NCBI RefSeq assembly: GCF_006438925.1 | Contig: NZ_RCZA01000003.1 | Coordinates: forward strand, 224,241-288,240 | Direction of reading: 5' to 3' | Length of the DNA: 64,000 bases | Source: Pseudomonas mandelii | GTDB lineage: Bacteria; Pseudomonadota; Gammaproteobacteria; Pseudomonadales; Pseudomonadaceae | In this document: one piece after another, positions 26,180 through 34,834 of the stretch | Numbering within the stretch: position 1 is the first letter of the stretch | Layout of the letters: each line of letters opens with the position of its first letter | Position numbers and translations under genes: made by a program | The notes under the pieces: model-generated | The model's input: only the letters and a program-made list of their open reading frames with translations | Databases searched by the model: none | Told to the model about the DNA's origin: nothing

Positions 26180-26656
26180 ATGAGTACATCCATTTGCCCC
26201 TGTGGTAGCGGCACGCCGCTTGATGCCTGCTGCGGTCATTACCATGCCGGTCATCCGGCGCCGTGTGCCGAAGCTTTGATGCGTTCGCGCTACAGCGCCT
26301 ATGTACTGGGGCTGATCGATTATCTGGTGGCGACCACCCTGCCCGCACAACAGGCAGGCCTGGATCGGCAGTCCATCAGCGACTGGAGCGCCCAAAGCAC
26401 CTGGCTGGGCCTTGAAGTGGAAAGCTCCGAGGTTTTGGGCGGCCAGCCGGAACATGCCTTCGTGACTTTCACCGCGCGCTGGCACGACGGCAGCGGAGAA
26501 CACAGCCACCGCGAACGCTCGTCGTTCGTGCAGAACGCCGGTCACTGGTACTTCATCGACCCCACCGTACAACTCAAGGCCGGACGCAACGATGCGTGCC
26601 CTTGCGCCAGCGGGCAGAAGTTCAAGAAGTGTTGTGCGGGTTATTTCAGCAGTTGA
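26180..26656 (+). CDS. YchJ-family protein with SEC-C zinc motifs
   Basis: A 158-residue protein. The N-terminal [17 protein letters not shown] and C-terminal [15 protein letters not shown] are two Cys clusters of the SEC-C/YchJ zinc type flanking an NTF2-like domain ([22 protein letters not shown]). Function unknown; zinc binding is predicted from the motifs. I chose the ATG at 26180, 4 nt after the previous stop, since the upstream extension lacks homology. Confidence 0.85.
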   Translation: MSTSICPCGSGTPLDACCGHYHAGHPAPCAEALMRSRYSAYVLGLIDYLVATTLPAQQAGLDRQSISDWSAQSTWLGLEVESSEVLGGQPEHAFVTFTARWHDGSGEHSHRERSSFVQNAGHWYFIDPTVQLKAGRNDACPCASGQKFKKCCAGYFSS

Positions 26657-26700
26657 GGTAATCGCAAGAGGCTAGACTGGGCATCAAAGGGAGTCAGTCC

Positions 26701-27195
26701 ATGCTCAGTCAGCGACACGTCTTACACGCCCTCACCCTGTTCCTGTTTCTGGGGCTCGGCGGTTGTGTGTCCTGGTTCGGCGATGATGAACCGGAACCGC
26801 AGGTGCATCTGGTCAAGGTCGAAGTGGTCCAGGCCAAACTGATGCAGCAGCGATTCCTGCTGCACTTTCGCGTCGACAACCCCAACGACAGTGACCTGAC
26901 GGTGCGGGGCATCGAGTACCGCATTCACTTGGGCGACATGTTGCTGACCGAAGGCGAGCACGAACATTGGTTTACTGTCGGTCCCAAACGCAGTGCCTAC
27001 TTTAAAGTACCGATCCGCACCAACCTGTGGCCCAAGGTGCGGGATCTGGTGAAACTGCTGAAAAACCCCAAGCAGCCCATTCCTTATCGTCTGGAAGGTG
27101 AACTGGAAACCGGTTTATTCATCGCGCACTACGTGCACCTGGCGCGCAATGGCGTGATAATCCCCGCCGATTTAATTCCGGAGCAAAACCGATGA
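26701..27195 (+). CDS. LEA type 2 (water-stress/hypersensitive domain) lipoprotein
   Basis: A 164-residue lipoprotein with lipobox LGLGGC. The body has the WHy/LEA14 pattern ([42 protein letters not shown]), a fibronectin-like beta fold found in desiccation-related and envelope lipoproteins. Its stop overlaps the next ATG (ATGA), so it is translationally coupled to the His-rich SEC-C protein. Confidence 0.85.
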   Translation: MLSQRHVLHALTLFLFLGLGGCVSWFGDDEPEPQVHLVKVEVVQAKLMQQRFLLHFRVDNPNDSDLTVRGIEYRIHLGDMLLTEGEHEHWFTVGPKRSAYFKVPIRTNLWPKVRDLVKLLKNPKQPIPYRLEGELETGLFIAHYVHLARNGVIIPADLIPEQNR

Positions 27196-27410
27196 CCCAG
27201 CAACCCCACGTCCATGGCCCTGACTGCAACCACGATCATGACCATAACGACCATCACGACCACCATGATCACGACCATGGCCATGTCCACGGCCCAAACT
27301 GCGGCCACGCCCACCAGGAACCGGTGCGCAACGCCCTGAAAGACGTCGGCCGCAACGACCCTTGCCCATGCGGCAACGGCAAGAAATTCAAGAAGTGCCA
27401 CGGCGCTTGA
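27192..27410 (+). CDS. His-rich mini-protein with C-terminal SEC-C zinc motif
   Basis: A 72-residue protein. Residues 6-40 are a His/Asp/Asn-rich tract ([20 protein letters not shown]) flanked by two HGPxC boxes; the last 22 residues are [19 protein letters not shown], the SEC-C zinc motif of SecA tails. It could be a metal store or chaperone. It is coupled to the LEA lipoprotein and shares its SEC-C motif with the YchJ-like gene 500 bp upstream. Confidence 0.8.
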   Translation: MTQQPHVHGPDCNHDHDHNDHHDHHDHDHGHVHGPNCGHAHQEPVRNALKDVGRNDPCPCGNGKKFKKCHGA

Positions 27411-27444
27411 TGCTTCGGGCGAATTTCTTTTTCGCCTGTTGAAT

Positions 27445-27515
27445 CGCCTTCGCGAGCAGGCTCGCTCCCACATTGACCGCTGAGTCCCTGTGGGAGCGAG
27501 CCTGCTCGCGAAGAC
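27445..27515. repeat. REPIN, family B inverted pair
   Basis: CGCCTTCGCGAGCAGGCTCG... and its complement surround a 16-nt centre between convergent genes. Confidence 0.9.
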
Positions 27516-27525
27516 GGACGGTTAG

Positions 27526-28083
27526 TCACCCTCGCTTCAGGATCTGCACGGTGCTCACGACCGTCGCGTATTCGCCATGCAAATTCCCCAGCGACATTGC
27601 GTGCACTTCCTCGGCTGAATGGGCTTTACCAAAGTAGTCAGCCTTGTCGAAGGTAAAACACGCATCCTCCACGACCCACGTATCAAACCCCAGATTACCG
27701 GCCGTTCGTGCCGTGGATTCCACCGAGTTGTTAGTCGCTACGCCAACAATCACCAGTTGATCAATCCCTGCCTCGCGCAAACTCGCCTCCAACCCGGTCG
27801 AGCAAAACGCATCCGGCACCTGCTTTTGAATAAGCTGCTCACCGGTCTGTGGCTGAAACCGCTCCTGAAATTCCACCCCCGATTGCTGCGGCCAGAAAAC
27901 CGAGTCAGGTGAACGAGACAAGTGCTGCACATGAATGACCGGTCGCCCCGTTCGACGCCAATTCCCTAGCAAATCGAGGATTCTCTGCTCGGCCTGAGGA
28001 TTATTTCGGCGACCCAGTTTGGGATGCTGGATGCCTTTTTGTTGATCGATGATGATCAGCGCCGCGTTTGCTTTGAGCTCCAT
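27526..28083 (-). CDS. Isochorismatase-like hydrolase with Ser in place of the catalytic Cys
   Basis: A 185-residue protein of the cysteine hydrolase fold. D13 (ALIIIDQQKG) and K87 (QLIQKQVPDAF) fit two members of the catalytic triad; the third, normally Cys in a TNxCV motif, is S120 here (VGVATNNSVESTAR). Substrate unknown. Two starts are possible, ATG at 28098 or 28083; I prefer the latter because MELKANAALIIID is the family-like N-terminus. Confidence 0.8.
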   Translation of the reverse strand: MELKANAALIIIDQQKGIQHPKLGRRNNPQAEQRILDLLGNWRRTGRPVIHVQHLSRSPDSVFWPQQSGVEFQERFQPQTGEQLIQKQVPDAFCSTGLEASLREAGIDQLVIVGVATNNSVESTARTAGNLGFDTWVVEDACFTFDKADYFGKAHSAEEVHAMSLGNLHGEYATVVSTVQILKRG

Positions 28084-28229
28084 GCCGGTTTTTCTCATGC
28101 GGGGTCATTGAATTTCCTGCACTTCAGCATCACCTCTTCCTACAGGCAAGCTATCGAACGCAAACAGGGCGACCTGATGCCGGCGTTTGCTGTCCGCAAG
28201 TAACGACATCTCTTGATTTGGAGTACTCC

Positions 28230-28874
28230 ATGATCGACCTGTATTACTGGACCACCCCCAACGGCCACAAAATCTCGATATTCCTGGAAGAAGCCGGCCT
28301 GCCCTACAACGTGCACCCGATCAACATCAGCCAGAACGACCAGTTCAAACCCGATTTTCTGAAAATTTCCCCGAACAATAAAATTCCGGCCATCGTTGAT
28401 CCCGAACCGGCCGATGGCGGTGAGCCATTGGCACTGTTCGAGTCCGGGGCGATTCTGTTGTACCTGGCAGAGAAAACCGGCAAATTCCTGCCCAAAGACC
28501 TGCGCGGTCGCCAACAAGCGCTGCAATGGTTGTTCTGGCAGATGGGCGGCCTGGGGCCGATGGCCGGGCAGAATCATCACTTCAGCCAGTTCGCGCCGGA
28601 GAAAATCCCCTACGCAATCAAGCGCTACATCGACGAGACCGCCCGCCTCTATGGCGTGCTCGACAAGCAGCTGGCCGATAAAGACTTCGTCGCCGGCAGC
28701 GAATACAGCATTGCCGACATGGCGATCTACCCGTGGATCGTTTCCCACAAGTGGCAGAGCCAGAACCTGGAGGACTTCCCCAACGTGTTGCGCTGGTTCA
28801 ACCGCATCCAGAGCCGTCCGGCGACGGTGAAGGCGTATGCCCTCGCTGCAAAAGTGAATCCCCCTAAATCCTGA
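28230..28874 (+). CDS. Glutathione S-transferase-like disulfide-bond oxidoreductase (YfcG/YghU type)
   Basis: A 214-residue protein. The N-terminal thioredoxin-like domain starts MIDLYYWTTPNGHKISIFLEEAGLPY; TTPNG is the glutathione-contact motif of the Nu class, and NKIPAI and ESGAIL complete the G-site. The helical C-terminal half follows from residue 90. Nu-class enzymes reduce disulfides with bound GSSG. GGAG precedes the ATG at 28230. Confidence 0.9.
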   Translation: MIDLYYWTTPNGHKISIFLEEAGLPYNVHPINISQNDQFKPDFLKISPNNKIPAIVDPEPADGGEPLALFESGAILLYLAEKTGKFLPKDLRGRQQALQWLFWQMGGLGPMAGQNHHFSQFAPEKIPYAIKRYIDETARLYGVLDKQLADKDFVAGSEYSIADMAIYPWIVSHKWQSQNLEDFPNVLRWFNRIQSRPATVKAYALAAKVNPPKS

Positions 28875-28883
28875 TGGAAGATC

Positions 28884-28976
28884 AAAAGATCGCAGCCTCG
28901 TTTCACTCGACAGCTCCTACACGGTTTTGCATTCCCCTGTAGGAGCTGTCGAGTGAAACGAGGCTGCGATCTTTTT
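28884..28976. repeat. REPIN, family A long variant (GTCGAGTGAAACGAGG)
   Basis: Each arm has the family A ends GTAGGAGCTG and CTGCGATC, but the centre CCGAAGG is replaced by the longer TCGAGTGAAACGAGG. Both arms carry the same long centre. Confidence 0.9.
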
Positions 28977-29060
28977 GCGTTCCACAGACAAATCCTGAAA
29001 TAACCTGATACCCCGCTTGCGCGGCCACCTCCTGCTCACTAACGTAGCGCCTTTAATGTG

Positions 29061-29213
29061 CCCGGCCTCGGAAGTCCGTTCATCTTTTGACGAGTGGCTA
29101 ATGTTGTCAGACAAGGCGCCGCGACGAGTCATAGCCCGCTATGGCGAGGAGCGGCAACGCCGTCTGGCGACATTAGACGCCGTCAAAAGTGAACAGCGAC
29201 TTTCGAGGCCGGG
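29061..29213. repeat. 153-bp imperfect palindrome upstream of quiP
   Basis: A left arm of 75 nt (29061-29135) and right arm of 76 nt (29138-29213) are complementary over about three quarters of their length with a 2-nt centre. The ends are perfect (CCCGGCCTCG / CGAGGCCGGG), as are inner blocks CTTTTGACG / CGTCAAAAG and CTAATGT / ACATTAG. Many mismatches would be G-U pairs in RNA. The structure ends 15 nt before the AGGAG of quiP. It matches neither REPIN family. Confidence 0.8.
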
Positions 29214-29240
29214 CACCACTACCCCCGCAGGAGCTTTGCC

Positions 29241-31691
29241 ATGGCCTCGCCAGCCCTTACACATTTTCTTCCCCGGTTCGGCGTTGCCGCAGCAGTGGCC
29301 GGTGTTTTGAGCCTGACCGGTTGTCAGACCTGGAACACCCAGGACACCCTCCCGCCGACCACCGGCGTGCAGCCGCTCAAGGGCCTGGCGCAGAACGTTT
29401 CGGTACGCCGCAATGCCATGGGCATGCCGTTGATCGAAAGCAACACCTTCCACGACGCGCTGTTCACCCTGGGTTACGTCCACGCCACCGACCGCATCAC
29501 GCAAATGGTCACCCTGCGCCTATTGGCTCAGGGCCGTTTGTCGGAGATGTCTGGCTCGGACCTGCTCGACGCTGACCGCTACATGCGCGCCGTCAATCTG
29601 AAGAAAAGCGCCGGCGAGCTGTACAAGGCGTCTTCGCCGCGCCTCAAACGCTTCTTCGAAGTCTATGCCCGCGGCGTCAACGCCTACCTGTTCCGCTATC
29701 GCGACAAACTGCCAGCGGACCTCGCGGCCACCGGCTACAAGCCTGAATACTGGAAGCCGGAAGACTCGGCGCTGATTTTCTGCCTGCTGAACTTCAGCCA
29801 GTCGGCCAACCTGCCGGAAGAAATCTCCTCGCTGATGCTGGCCCAGACCGTCAGCACCGACAAACTCCCGTGGCTGACGCCGTCTGCCCCCGATGAAAAG
29901 CTGCCGCTGGCCGAAGCTGAAAAACTTCAGGGCATCAAGCTCAACGGGCAAATCCCGGGCCTGGCCGAGATCAGCAAAGCCACGAGCCAACTGTCCGATC
30001 TGAATCTGCTGGGCGCCACCTCGTCGAACAACTGGGCAATCGGCCCGCAACGCAGCCGCAGCGGCAAAAGCCTGCTGGCCAGCGACAGCCATGGGCCACT
30101 GGGCGTGCCGTCGTTGTTCAGTTACGTGCAGATTCGCGCGCCGAAGTACCAGGCTTCTGGTGTGACGATTGCCGGTTTGCCAATGGTGCTCGGCGGTTTC
30201 AACGGCAAAGTGGCTTGGAGCATGACCACGGTCATGGGCGACAACCAGGACCTGTTCCTGGAAAAAATCAAACGCCAGGGCAATGGTCTTTCCTACGAGG
30301 TCGGCGGCAAATGGCAGCCAGCGATCGTGCGCAACGAAACCTACTTCGTCAAAGGCCAGCGGCCGATTCGCGAAGTGGTGTACGAAACCCGCCATGGCCC
30401 GCTGCTCAACAGTGCCCAAGGCACGACGCTGGCTAATGGTTTTGGCCTGGCCTTGCAGACGCCGAACTTCACCGATGACAAGTCCCTGGACGCGTTTTTC
30501 GACCTGTCCCGCGCCCAGACCGTCGAGAAAGCCTCGGACGCCAGCCGCGAAATCCGCGCCATCGCGCTGAACCTGGTATTTGCCGACGCCAGCAACATCG
30601 GCTGGCAAGTCACCGGTCGCTTCCCGAACCGTCGCGAGGGCGAAGGCCTGCTACCGTCGCCGGGCTGGGAAGGTCGTTATGACTGGGATGGTTACGCCGA
30701 CCCGATGCTCCATCCCTATGACCAGGATCCGGCCCAAGGCTGGCTCGGCACCGCCAACCAGCGCGTCATTCCCCATGGCTACGGCATGCAGTTGTCCAAC
30801 TCCTGGTCGGCGCCGGAGCGTGGCGAACGCCTGGCCGAACTGGCGGGTGTGGGCAAACACGACACGCGCAGTCTGATCGCCATGCAATACGACCAGACCA
30901 CCACTTTCGCTGCCAAGCTGAAGAAAATGTTCGAAGCACCGGGCATGGCCAAGCCACTCAAGCAGGCCATTGAAGCGTTGCCTGAGGCGGATCGTGGCAA
31001 GGCTCGCGAGGCGTATACCCGCCTGATGGCCTTCGACGGAAAACTCAGCCCGACCTCCGCTGATGCAGCGATTTACGAGTTGTTCCTGCAGCAAAGCACC
31101 CAGCAAATCTTCCTCGACGAACTGGGCCCGGAAAGCAGCCCGGCGTGGAAAGCCTTTATCGCCAACGGCAAGTTGTCCTACGCGGCCCAGGCCGATCACC
31201 TGCTGGGTCGTGAAGACAGCCCGTTCTGGGATGACGCTCGCACGCCGCAGAAAGAAGATAAACCGGCGATCCTCGCCCGCAGTCTGGCGGCAGCGATCAG
31301 CGCGGGCGACAGTCAGTTGGGCGCCGATCACAAAGCCTGGCAATGGGGCAAACTGCACCGCTACGAGTGGAAAAACGCCAGTGGCCAGACGGTGCGCGGT
31401 CCACTGGCGGCCGGTGGCGACCACACCACGCTGAATACTGCAGCATTCGCCTGGGGCCAGGATTTCAACACCACCCTGGCGCCAGCCATGCGCTTTATCG
31501 TCGACTTCGGCCAGGCGGAACCGCTGATGGGGCAGAACGGTACGGGGCAATCCGGTAATCCGGCGAGTCCGAACTACCTCGACAGCATTGATCCGTGGCT
31601 GAAGGGGCAATACATGAGTCTGCCGATGCAGCCGCAGAACTTTGACAAGGTGTATGGCAACAAGCGTTTGACGCTGACACCTGGCAAGTAA
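29241..31691 (+). CDS. quiP: Penicillin acylase-family acyl-homoserine lactone acylase
   Basis: An 816-residue Ntn-hydrolase precursor. The N-terminus is signal-like with SLTGC, so lipidation or export is likely. After an alpha chain of about 260 residues, the self-cleavage site is in [15 protein letters not shown]; the catalytic Ser is residue 262 (SNNWAIG). The beta chain holds [25 protein letters not shown] and [12 protein letters not shown]. Family enzymes cleave the amide of long-chain AHL signals or penicillins. The neighbouring GST, YchJ, DinG and PdxH genes match the quiP neighbourhood of P. aeruginosa from memory. Confidence 0.82.
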   Translation: MASPALTHFLPRFGVAAAVAGVLSLTGCQTWNTQDTLPPTTGVQPLKGLAQNVSVRRNAMGMPLIESNTFHDALFTLGYVHATDRITQMVTLRLLAQGRLSEMSGSDLLDADRYMRAVNLKKSAGELYKASSPRLKRFFEVYARGVNAYLFRYRDKLPADLAATGYKPEYWKPEDSALIFCLLNFSQSANLPEEISSLMLAQTVSTDKLPWLTPSAPDEKLPLAEAEKLQGIKLNGQIPGLAEISKATSQLSDLNLLGATSSNNWAIGPQRSRSGKSLLASDSHGPLGVPSLFSYVQIRAPKYQASGVTIAGLPMVLGGFNGKVAWSMTTVMGDNQDLFLEKIKRQGNGLSYEVGGKWQPAIVRNETYFVKGQRPIREVVYETRHGPLLNSAQGTTLANGFGLALQTPNFTDDKSLDAFFDLSRAQTVEKASDASREIRAIALNLVFADASNIGWQVTGRFPNRREGEGLLPSPGWEGRYDWDGYADPMLHPYDQDPAQGWLGTANQRVIPHGYGMQLSNSWSAPERGERLAELAGVGKHDTRSLIAMQYDQTTTFAAKLKKMFEAPGMAKPLKQAIEALPEADRGKAREAYTRLMAFDGKLSPTSADAAIYELFLQQSTQQIFLDELGPESSPAWKAFIANGKLSYAAQADHLLGREDSPFWDDARTPQKEDKPAILARSLAAAISAGDSQLGADHKAWQWGKLHRYEWKNASGQTVRGPLAAGGDHTTLNTAAFAWGQDFNTTLAPAMRFIVDFGQAEPLMGQNGTGQSGNPASPNYLDSIDPWLKGQYMSLPMQPQNFDKVYGNKRLTLTPGK

Positions 31692-31703
31692 CCCAAATAG
31701 ACA

Positions 31704-31794
31704 AGATCAAAAAATCGCAGCCTTCGGCAGCTCCTACAGTGGATTCGCGTTCATCTGTAGGAGCTGCCGAAGGCTGCGATCTTTGTTTTTGATC
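31704..31794. repeat. REPIN, family A inverted pair
   Basis: GATCAAAAAATCGCAGCC... and its complement ending GATCTTTG TTTTTGATC enclose an 18-nt centre. It follows quiP by 12 nt and may end its transcript. Confidence 0.9.
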
Positions 31795-31869
31795 TCTGAA
31801 AAAATCAATAGAACTTCTGGCTTCGCGCAAACCTCATAGCTAACAAGTCCCTCCATTTTTGGTAACAAC

Positions 31870-32904
31870 ATGGATCTTGTTATCGCGCGTCCTGAAGGTT
31901 TGTATTGCCCGGTCGGGGATTTCTACATCGACCCGTGGCGGCCGGTCGAACGTTCAGTCATCACCCACGCTCACGGCGACCATGCCCGCACCGGCAATCA
32001 GCGTTATCTGGCGGCAGCTCCCGGCGAAGGGATTTTGCGTGCGCGATTGGGCCAGGACATCAACCTGCAAACCCTGCCCTACGGTCAACCCCTGACCCAC
32101 CAGGGCGTCATCGTGAGTTTTCACCCCGCCGGCCACGTCCTCGGCTCGGCACAGGTGCGTCTGGAATATGGCGGTGAAGTCTGGGTCGCGTCGGGTGACT
32201 ACAAGATCGAACCCGACGGCACCTGCGCGCCCTTTGAACCCGTGCGCTGCGATACCTTCATCACTGAATCGACCTTCGGTCTGCCGATTTATCGCTGGCA
32301 ACCCCAGGCGCACGTCTTTGCCGAGATCAATCAGTGGTGGCAAGCCAACGCCGCCGTCGACAAAACCAGCGTGTTGTTCTGCTATGCCTTCGGCAAGGCG
32401 CAGCGAATTCTCCACGGTATCGATGCCAGCCTCGGCCCCATTCTGGTGCATGGCGCCGTGGAACCGCTCAATCAGGTTTACCGCGAAGGCGGTATTTATT
32501 TACCGCCAACGATCTATGCCGGCGCAGTAAAAAAGAGCGACCCCATGATGCGCAAGGCGTTGGTCCTGGCCCCGCCTTCGGCTGGCGGCAGCAGCTGGAT
32601 GCGTCGCTTCGGTGACTACAGCGATGGATTCGCCAGCGGCTGGATGCGTTTGCGTGGCACCCGGCGGCGACGTGGCGTGGACCGTGGCTTTGTACTGTCT
32701 GACCACGCCGACTGGCCGGGCCTGCTTTGGGCCATCGAACAGACCGGTGCTGAGCGAGTGATGGTCACCCACGGTTCGGTCGGGGTACTGGTGCGCCATC
32801 TGCGTGAACAGGGTCTCGATGCCATGAGTTTCAGCACCGAGTACGGCGACGATGAGGAAGAAAACGCAGTGATCGAACCCGAGAGCGCCGAGGTGCTGCC
32901 ATGA
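31870..32904 (+). CDS. Ligase-associated DNA exonuclease (metallo-beta-lactamase fold)
   Basis: A 344-residue enzyme of the beta-CASP/SNM1-like family. The metal motif HAHGDHAR is near residue 35, followed by SFHPAGHVLGSAQV, VASGDYKIEPDG, FITESTFGLP, and VLSDHADWPGLL with GAERVMVTHGS. In the family it is a DNA exonuclease that works with the adjacent ATP-dependent ligase. The stop overlaps the ligase start by 4 nt (ATGA). Confidence 0.92.
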   Translation: MDLVIARPEGLYCPVGDFYIDPWRPVERSVITHAHGDHARTGNQRYLAAAPGEGILRARLGQDINLQTLPYGQPLTHQGVIVSFHPAGHVLGSAQVRLEYGGEVWVASGDYKIEPDGTCAPFEPVRCDTFITESTFGLPIYRWQPQAHVFAEINQWWQANAAVDKTSVLFCYAFGKAQRILHGIDASLGPILVHGAVEPLNQVYREGGIYLPPTIYAGAVKKSDPMMRKALVLAPPSAGGSSWMRRFGDYSDGFASGWMRLRGTRRRRGVDRGFVLSDHADWPGLLWAIEQTGAERVMVTHGSVGVLVRHLREQGLDAMSFSTEYGDDEEENAVIEPESAEVLP

Positions 32905-34589
32905 AGGCGTTCGCCGAGCTGTATGCCGAACTCGATGCCACGACGTCGAGCAACGCCAAACTGGCGGCAATGCAACACTACTTCGCCGAGGCCGCGCCGG
33001 AAGATGCCGCATGGGCTGTTTACTTTTTGTCCGGCGGGCGACCTCGGCAACTGGTGCCGGTGCGCATCCTGCGAGAGTTGGCGGTGGAGATCTCCGGTCT
33101 CGCGCCGTGGCTGTTCGAAGAGAGTTATCAGGCCGTCGGCGACTTGGCGGAAACCATTTCGCTGGTATTGCCCGAAACGCTTCACAGCTCCAACGATGGA
33201 TTGGCGGTCTGGATTGAAGACAAACTGCTGCCGCTGCGCGGTGAAACCCCGCAAGTCCTCGCCGAGCGACTGCCTGCCCTGTGGTCGCAACTGGACCGCC
33301 AGAGCCTGATGCTCTGCATCAAATTGATCACCGGCAGCTTCCGTGTTGGCGTCTCCAAGTTGCTGGTCACCCGCGCCTTGGCGGTCATGGCCGGGCTCGA
33401 TAGCAAACGCGTCGCCCAGCGACTGGTGGGTTACACCGACCTGTCCAACCGCCCGAGCGCGCCGGGTTATTTGAAGTTGATCGCCGCCGAATCGTCTGCC
33501 GAACATGCCCAACGCGGCGGCCAGCCGTACCCGTTTTTCCTCGCTCACGCGCTATCACAACCCGTTGAACAATTCGAAGCCCTGCTCGGCTCGGCCAGCG
33601 ATTGGCAAGTGGAATGGAAGTGGGATGGCATTCGCGCCCAGGTGGTCAAACGCGACGGGCGACTGTGGATCTGGTCGCGAGGTGAAGAGCTGGTCACTGA
33701 GCGCTTCCCCGAACTCGAGAGTCTGGTTCACTGCTTGCCCGATGGCACGGTGATCGACGGTGAAATCGTCGCCTGGAAAACCGAACGACCCACCACCGAG
33801 GACGCCTTCAACCCTCATTTCCCGGCTTCACCTGCGGTAAAGCCTTTCGCGCTGCTGCAACAGCGAATCGGCCGTAAAACCCTGGACAAAAAAATCCTCG
33901 AAGAAGTGCCGGTGGTGGTCCTCGCCTACGACCTGCTGGAGTGGCAGGGTGAAGACTGGCGCAACCAGCCTCAATCCCGGCGTCGCACTCAACTGGAGCA
34001 CGTCGTCGCCAGGAGCAACAACCCGGTGTTACTCCTATCACCTCTGATCACCGGCGAAGACTGGCTCGACCTCGCCCGACAACGGCAAGCCTCCCGCAAG
34101 CTCGGTGTCGAAGGCATGATGCTCAAGGCCCGGGAGGCGTTGTATGGCGTCGGGCGGACCAAGGACATGGGCGTCTGGTGGAAATGGAAAGTCGACCCGT
34201 TCAGTGTCGACGCGGTGCTGATTTATGCGCAACGCGGCCATGGGCGCCGCGCCAGTCTCTACAGCGATTACACCTTCGCCGTGTGGGACGGGCCGCCTGA
34301 CGCGAGCGAACGCACACTGGTGTCGTTCGCCAAGGCGTATTCGGGGCTGACAGACGAAGAAATGCGCCAGGTCGACAGCATCGTGCGCAAGACCACCGTA
34401 GAGAAATTCGGGCCGGTGAGCAGCGTGACGCCGAGCCTGGTGTTTGAACTGGGATTTGAGGGCATCGCCCTGTCCAGGCGACACAAGAGCGGGATTGCGG
34501 TGCGGTTTCCGAGGATGTTGCGCTGGCGGCAGGATAAGTCGGTTGAGGAAGCGGACAATCTGGGAACGTTGCAGGACCTGTTGAGCTAA
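32901..34589 (+). CDS. ATP-dependent DNA ligase (exonuclease-associated type)
   Basis: A 562-residue ligase. The N-terminal DNA-binding domain covers residues 1-210; the nucleophile K240 is in EWKWDGIR (motif I, KxDG); later motifs include DGEIV (III), GVEGMMLKA (IV) and WWKWK (V). The OB domain follows. It seals nicks with ATP, unlike the essential NAD-dependent LigA. In other bacteria this pair belongs to a four-gene set with Lhr helicase and a phosphoesterase; those two are not adjacent here. Confidence 0.93.
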   Translation: MKAFAELYAELDATTSSNAKLAAMQHYFAEAAPEDAAWAVYFLSGGRPRQLVPVRILRELAVEISGLAPWLFEESYQAVGDLAETISLVLPETLHSSNDGLAVWIEDKLLPLRGETPQVLAERLPALWSQLDRQSLMLCIKLITGSFRVGVSKLLVTRALAVMAGLDSKRVAQRLVGYTDLSNRPSAPGYLKLIAAESSAEHAQRGGQPYPFFLAHALSQPVEQFEALLGSASDWQVEWKWDGIRAQVVKRDGRLWIWSRGEELVTERFPELESLVHCLPDGTVIDGEIVAWKTERPTTEDAFNPHFPASPAVKPFALLQQRIGRKTLDKKILEEVPVVVLAYDLLEWQGEDWRNQPQSRRRTQLEHVVARSNNPVLLLSPLITGEDWLDLARQRQASRKLGVEGMMLKAREALYGVGRTKDMGVWWKWKVDPFSVDAVLIYAQRGHGRRASLYSDYTFAVWDGPPDASERTLVSFAKAYSGLTDEEMRQVDSIVRKTTVEKFGPVSSVTPSLVFELGFEGIALSRRHKSGIAVRFPRMLRWRQDKSVEEADNLGTLQDLLS

Positions 34590-34594
34590 ACCAA

Positions 34595-34630
34595 ATCCCT
34601 GTGGGAGCGTGCCTGCTCCCACAGGAATTT
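34595..34630 (+). terminator. Compact family B-derived hairpin after the ligase gene
   Basis: AAATCCCTGTGGGAGC and GCTCCCACAGGAATTT pair around GTGCCT. It appears to be a shortened family B repeat whose two arms now form one hairpin. The tail is AATTT rather than a long T-run, so termination is plausible but not certain. Confidence 0.55.
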
Positions 34631-34834
34631 GTGGTGATCCGATCTATATTGGTGCATCAAATTTTCAACGCCCGTTTTCGTGCATAAATCCCTCCTTGCC
34701 ATTTCTTGAATCACCTTTTAAAACACTTGTTCGGGACTCTGGTTCGGAAATTGCTACTTTCATAGGGTCTTACGCTTTCCAGTAACAATAATTCTGCGCC
34801 ACAAGCGCTCATATTGGTTTTTAGGGATTGAATA

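Noticed and set aside
29061..29213. The quiP-upstream palindrome as an integron attC site
   Set aside because: No GTTRRRY/RYYYAAC core ends and no integrase nearby; arm length is greater than usual.
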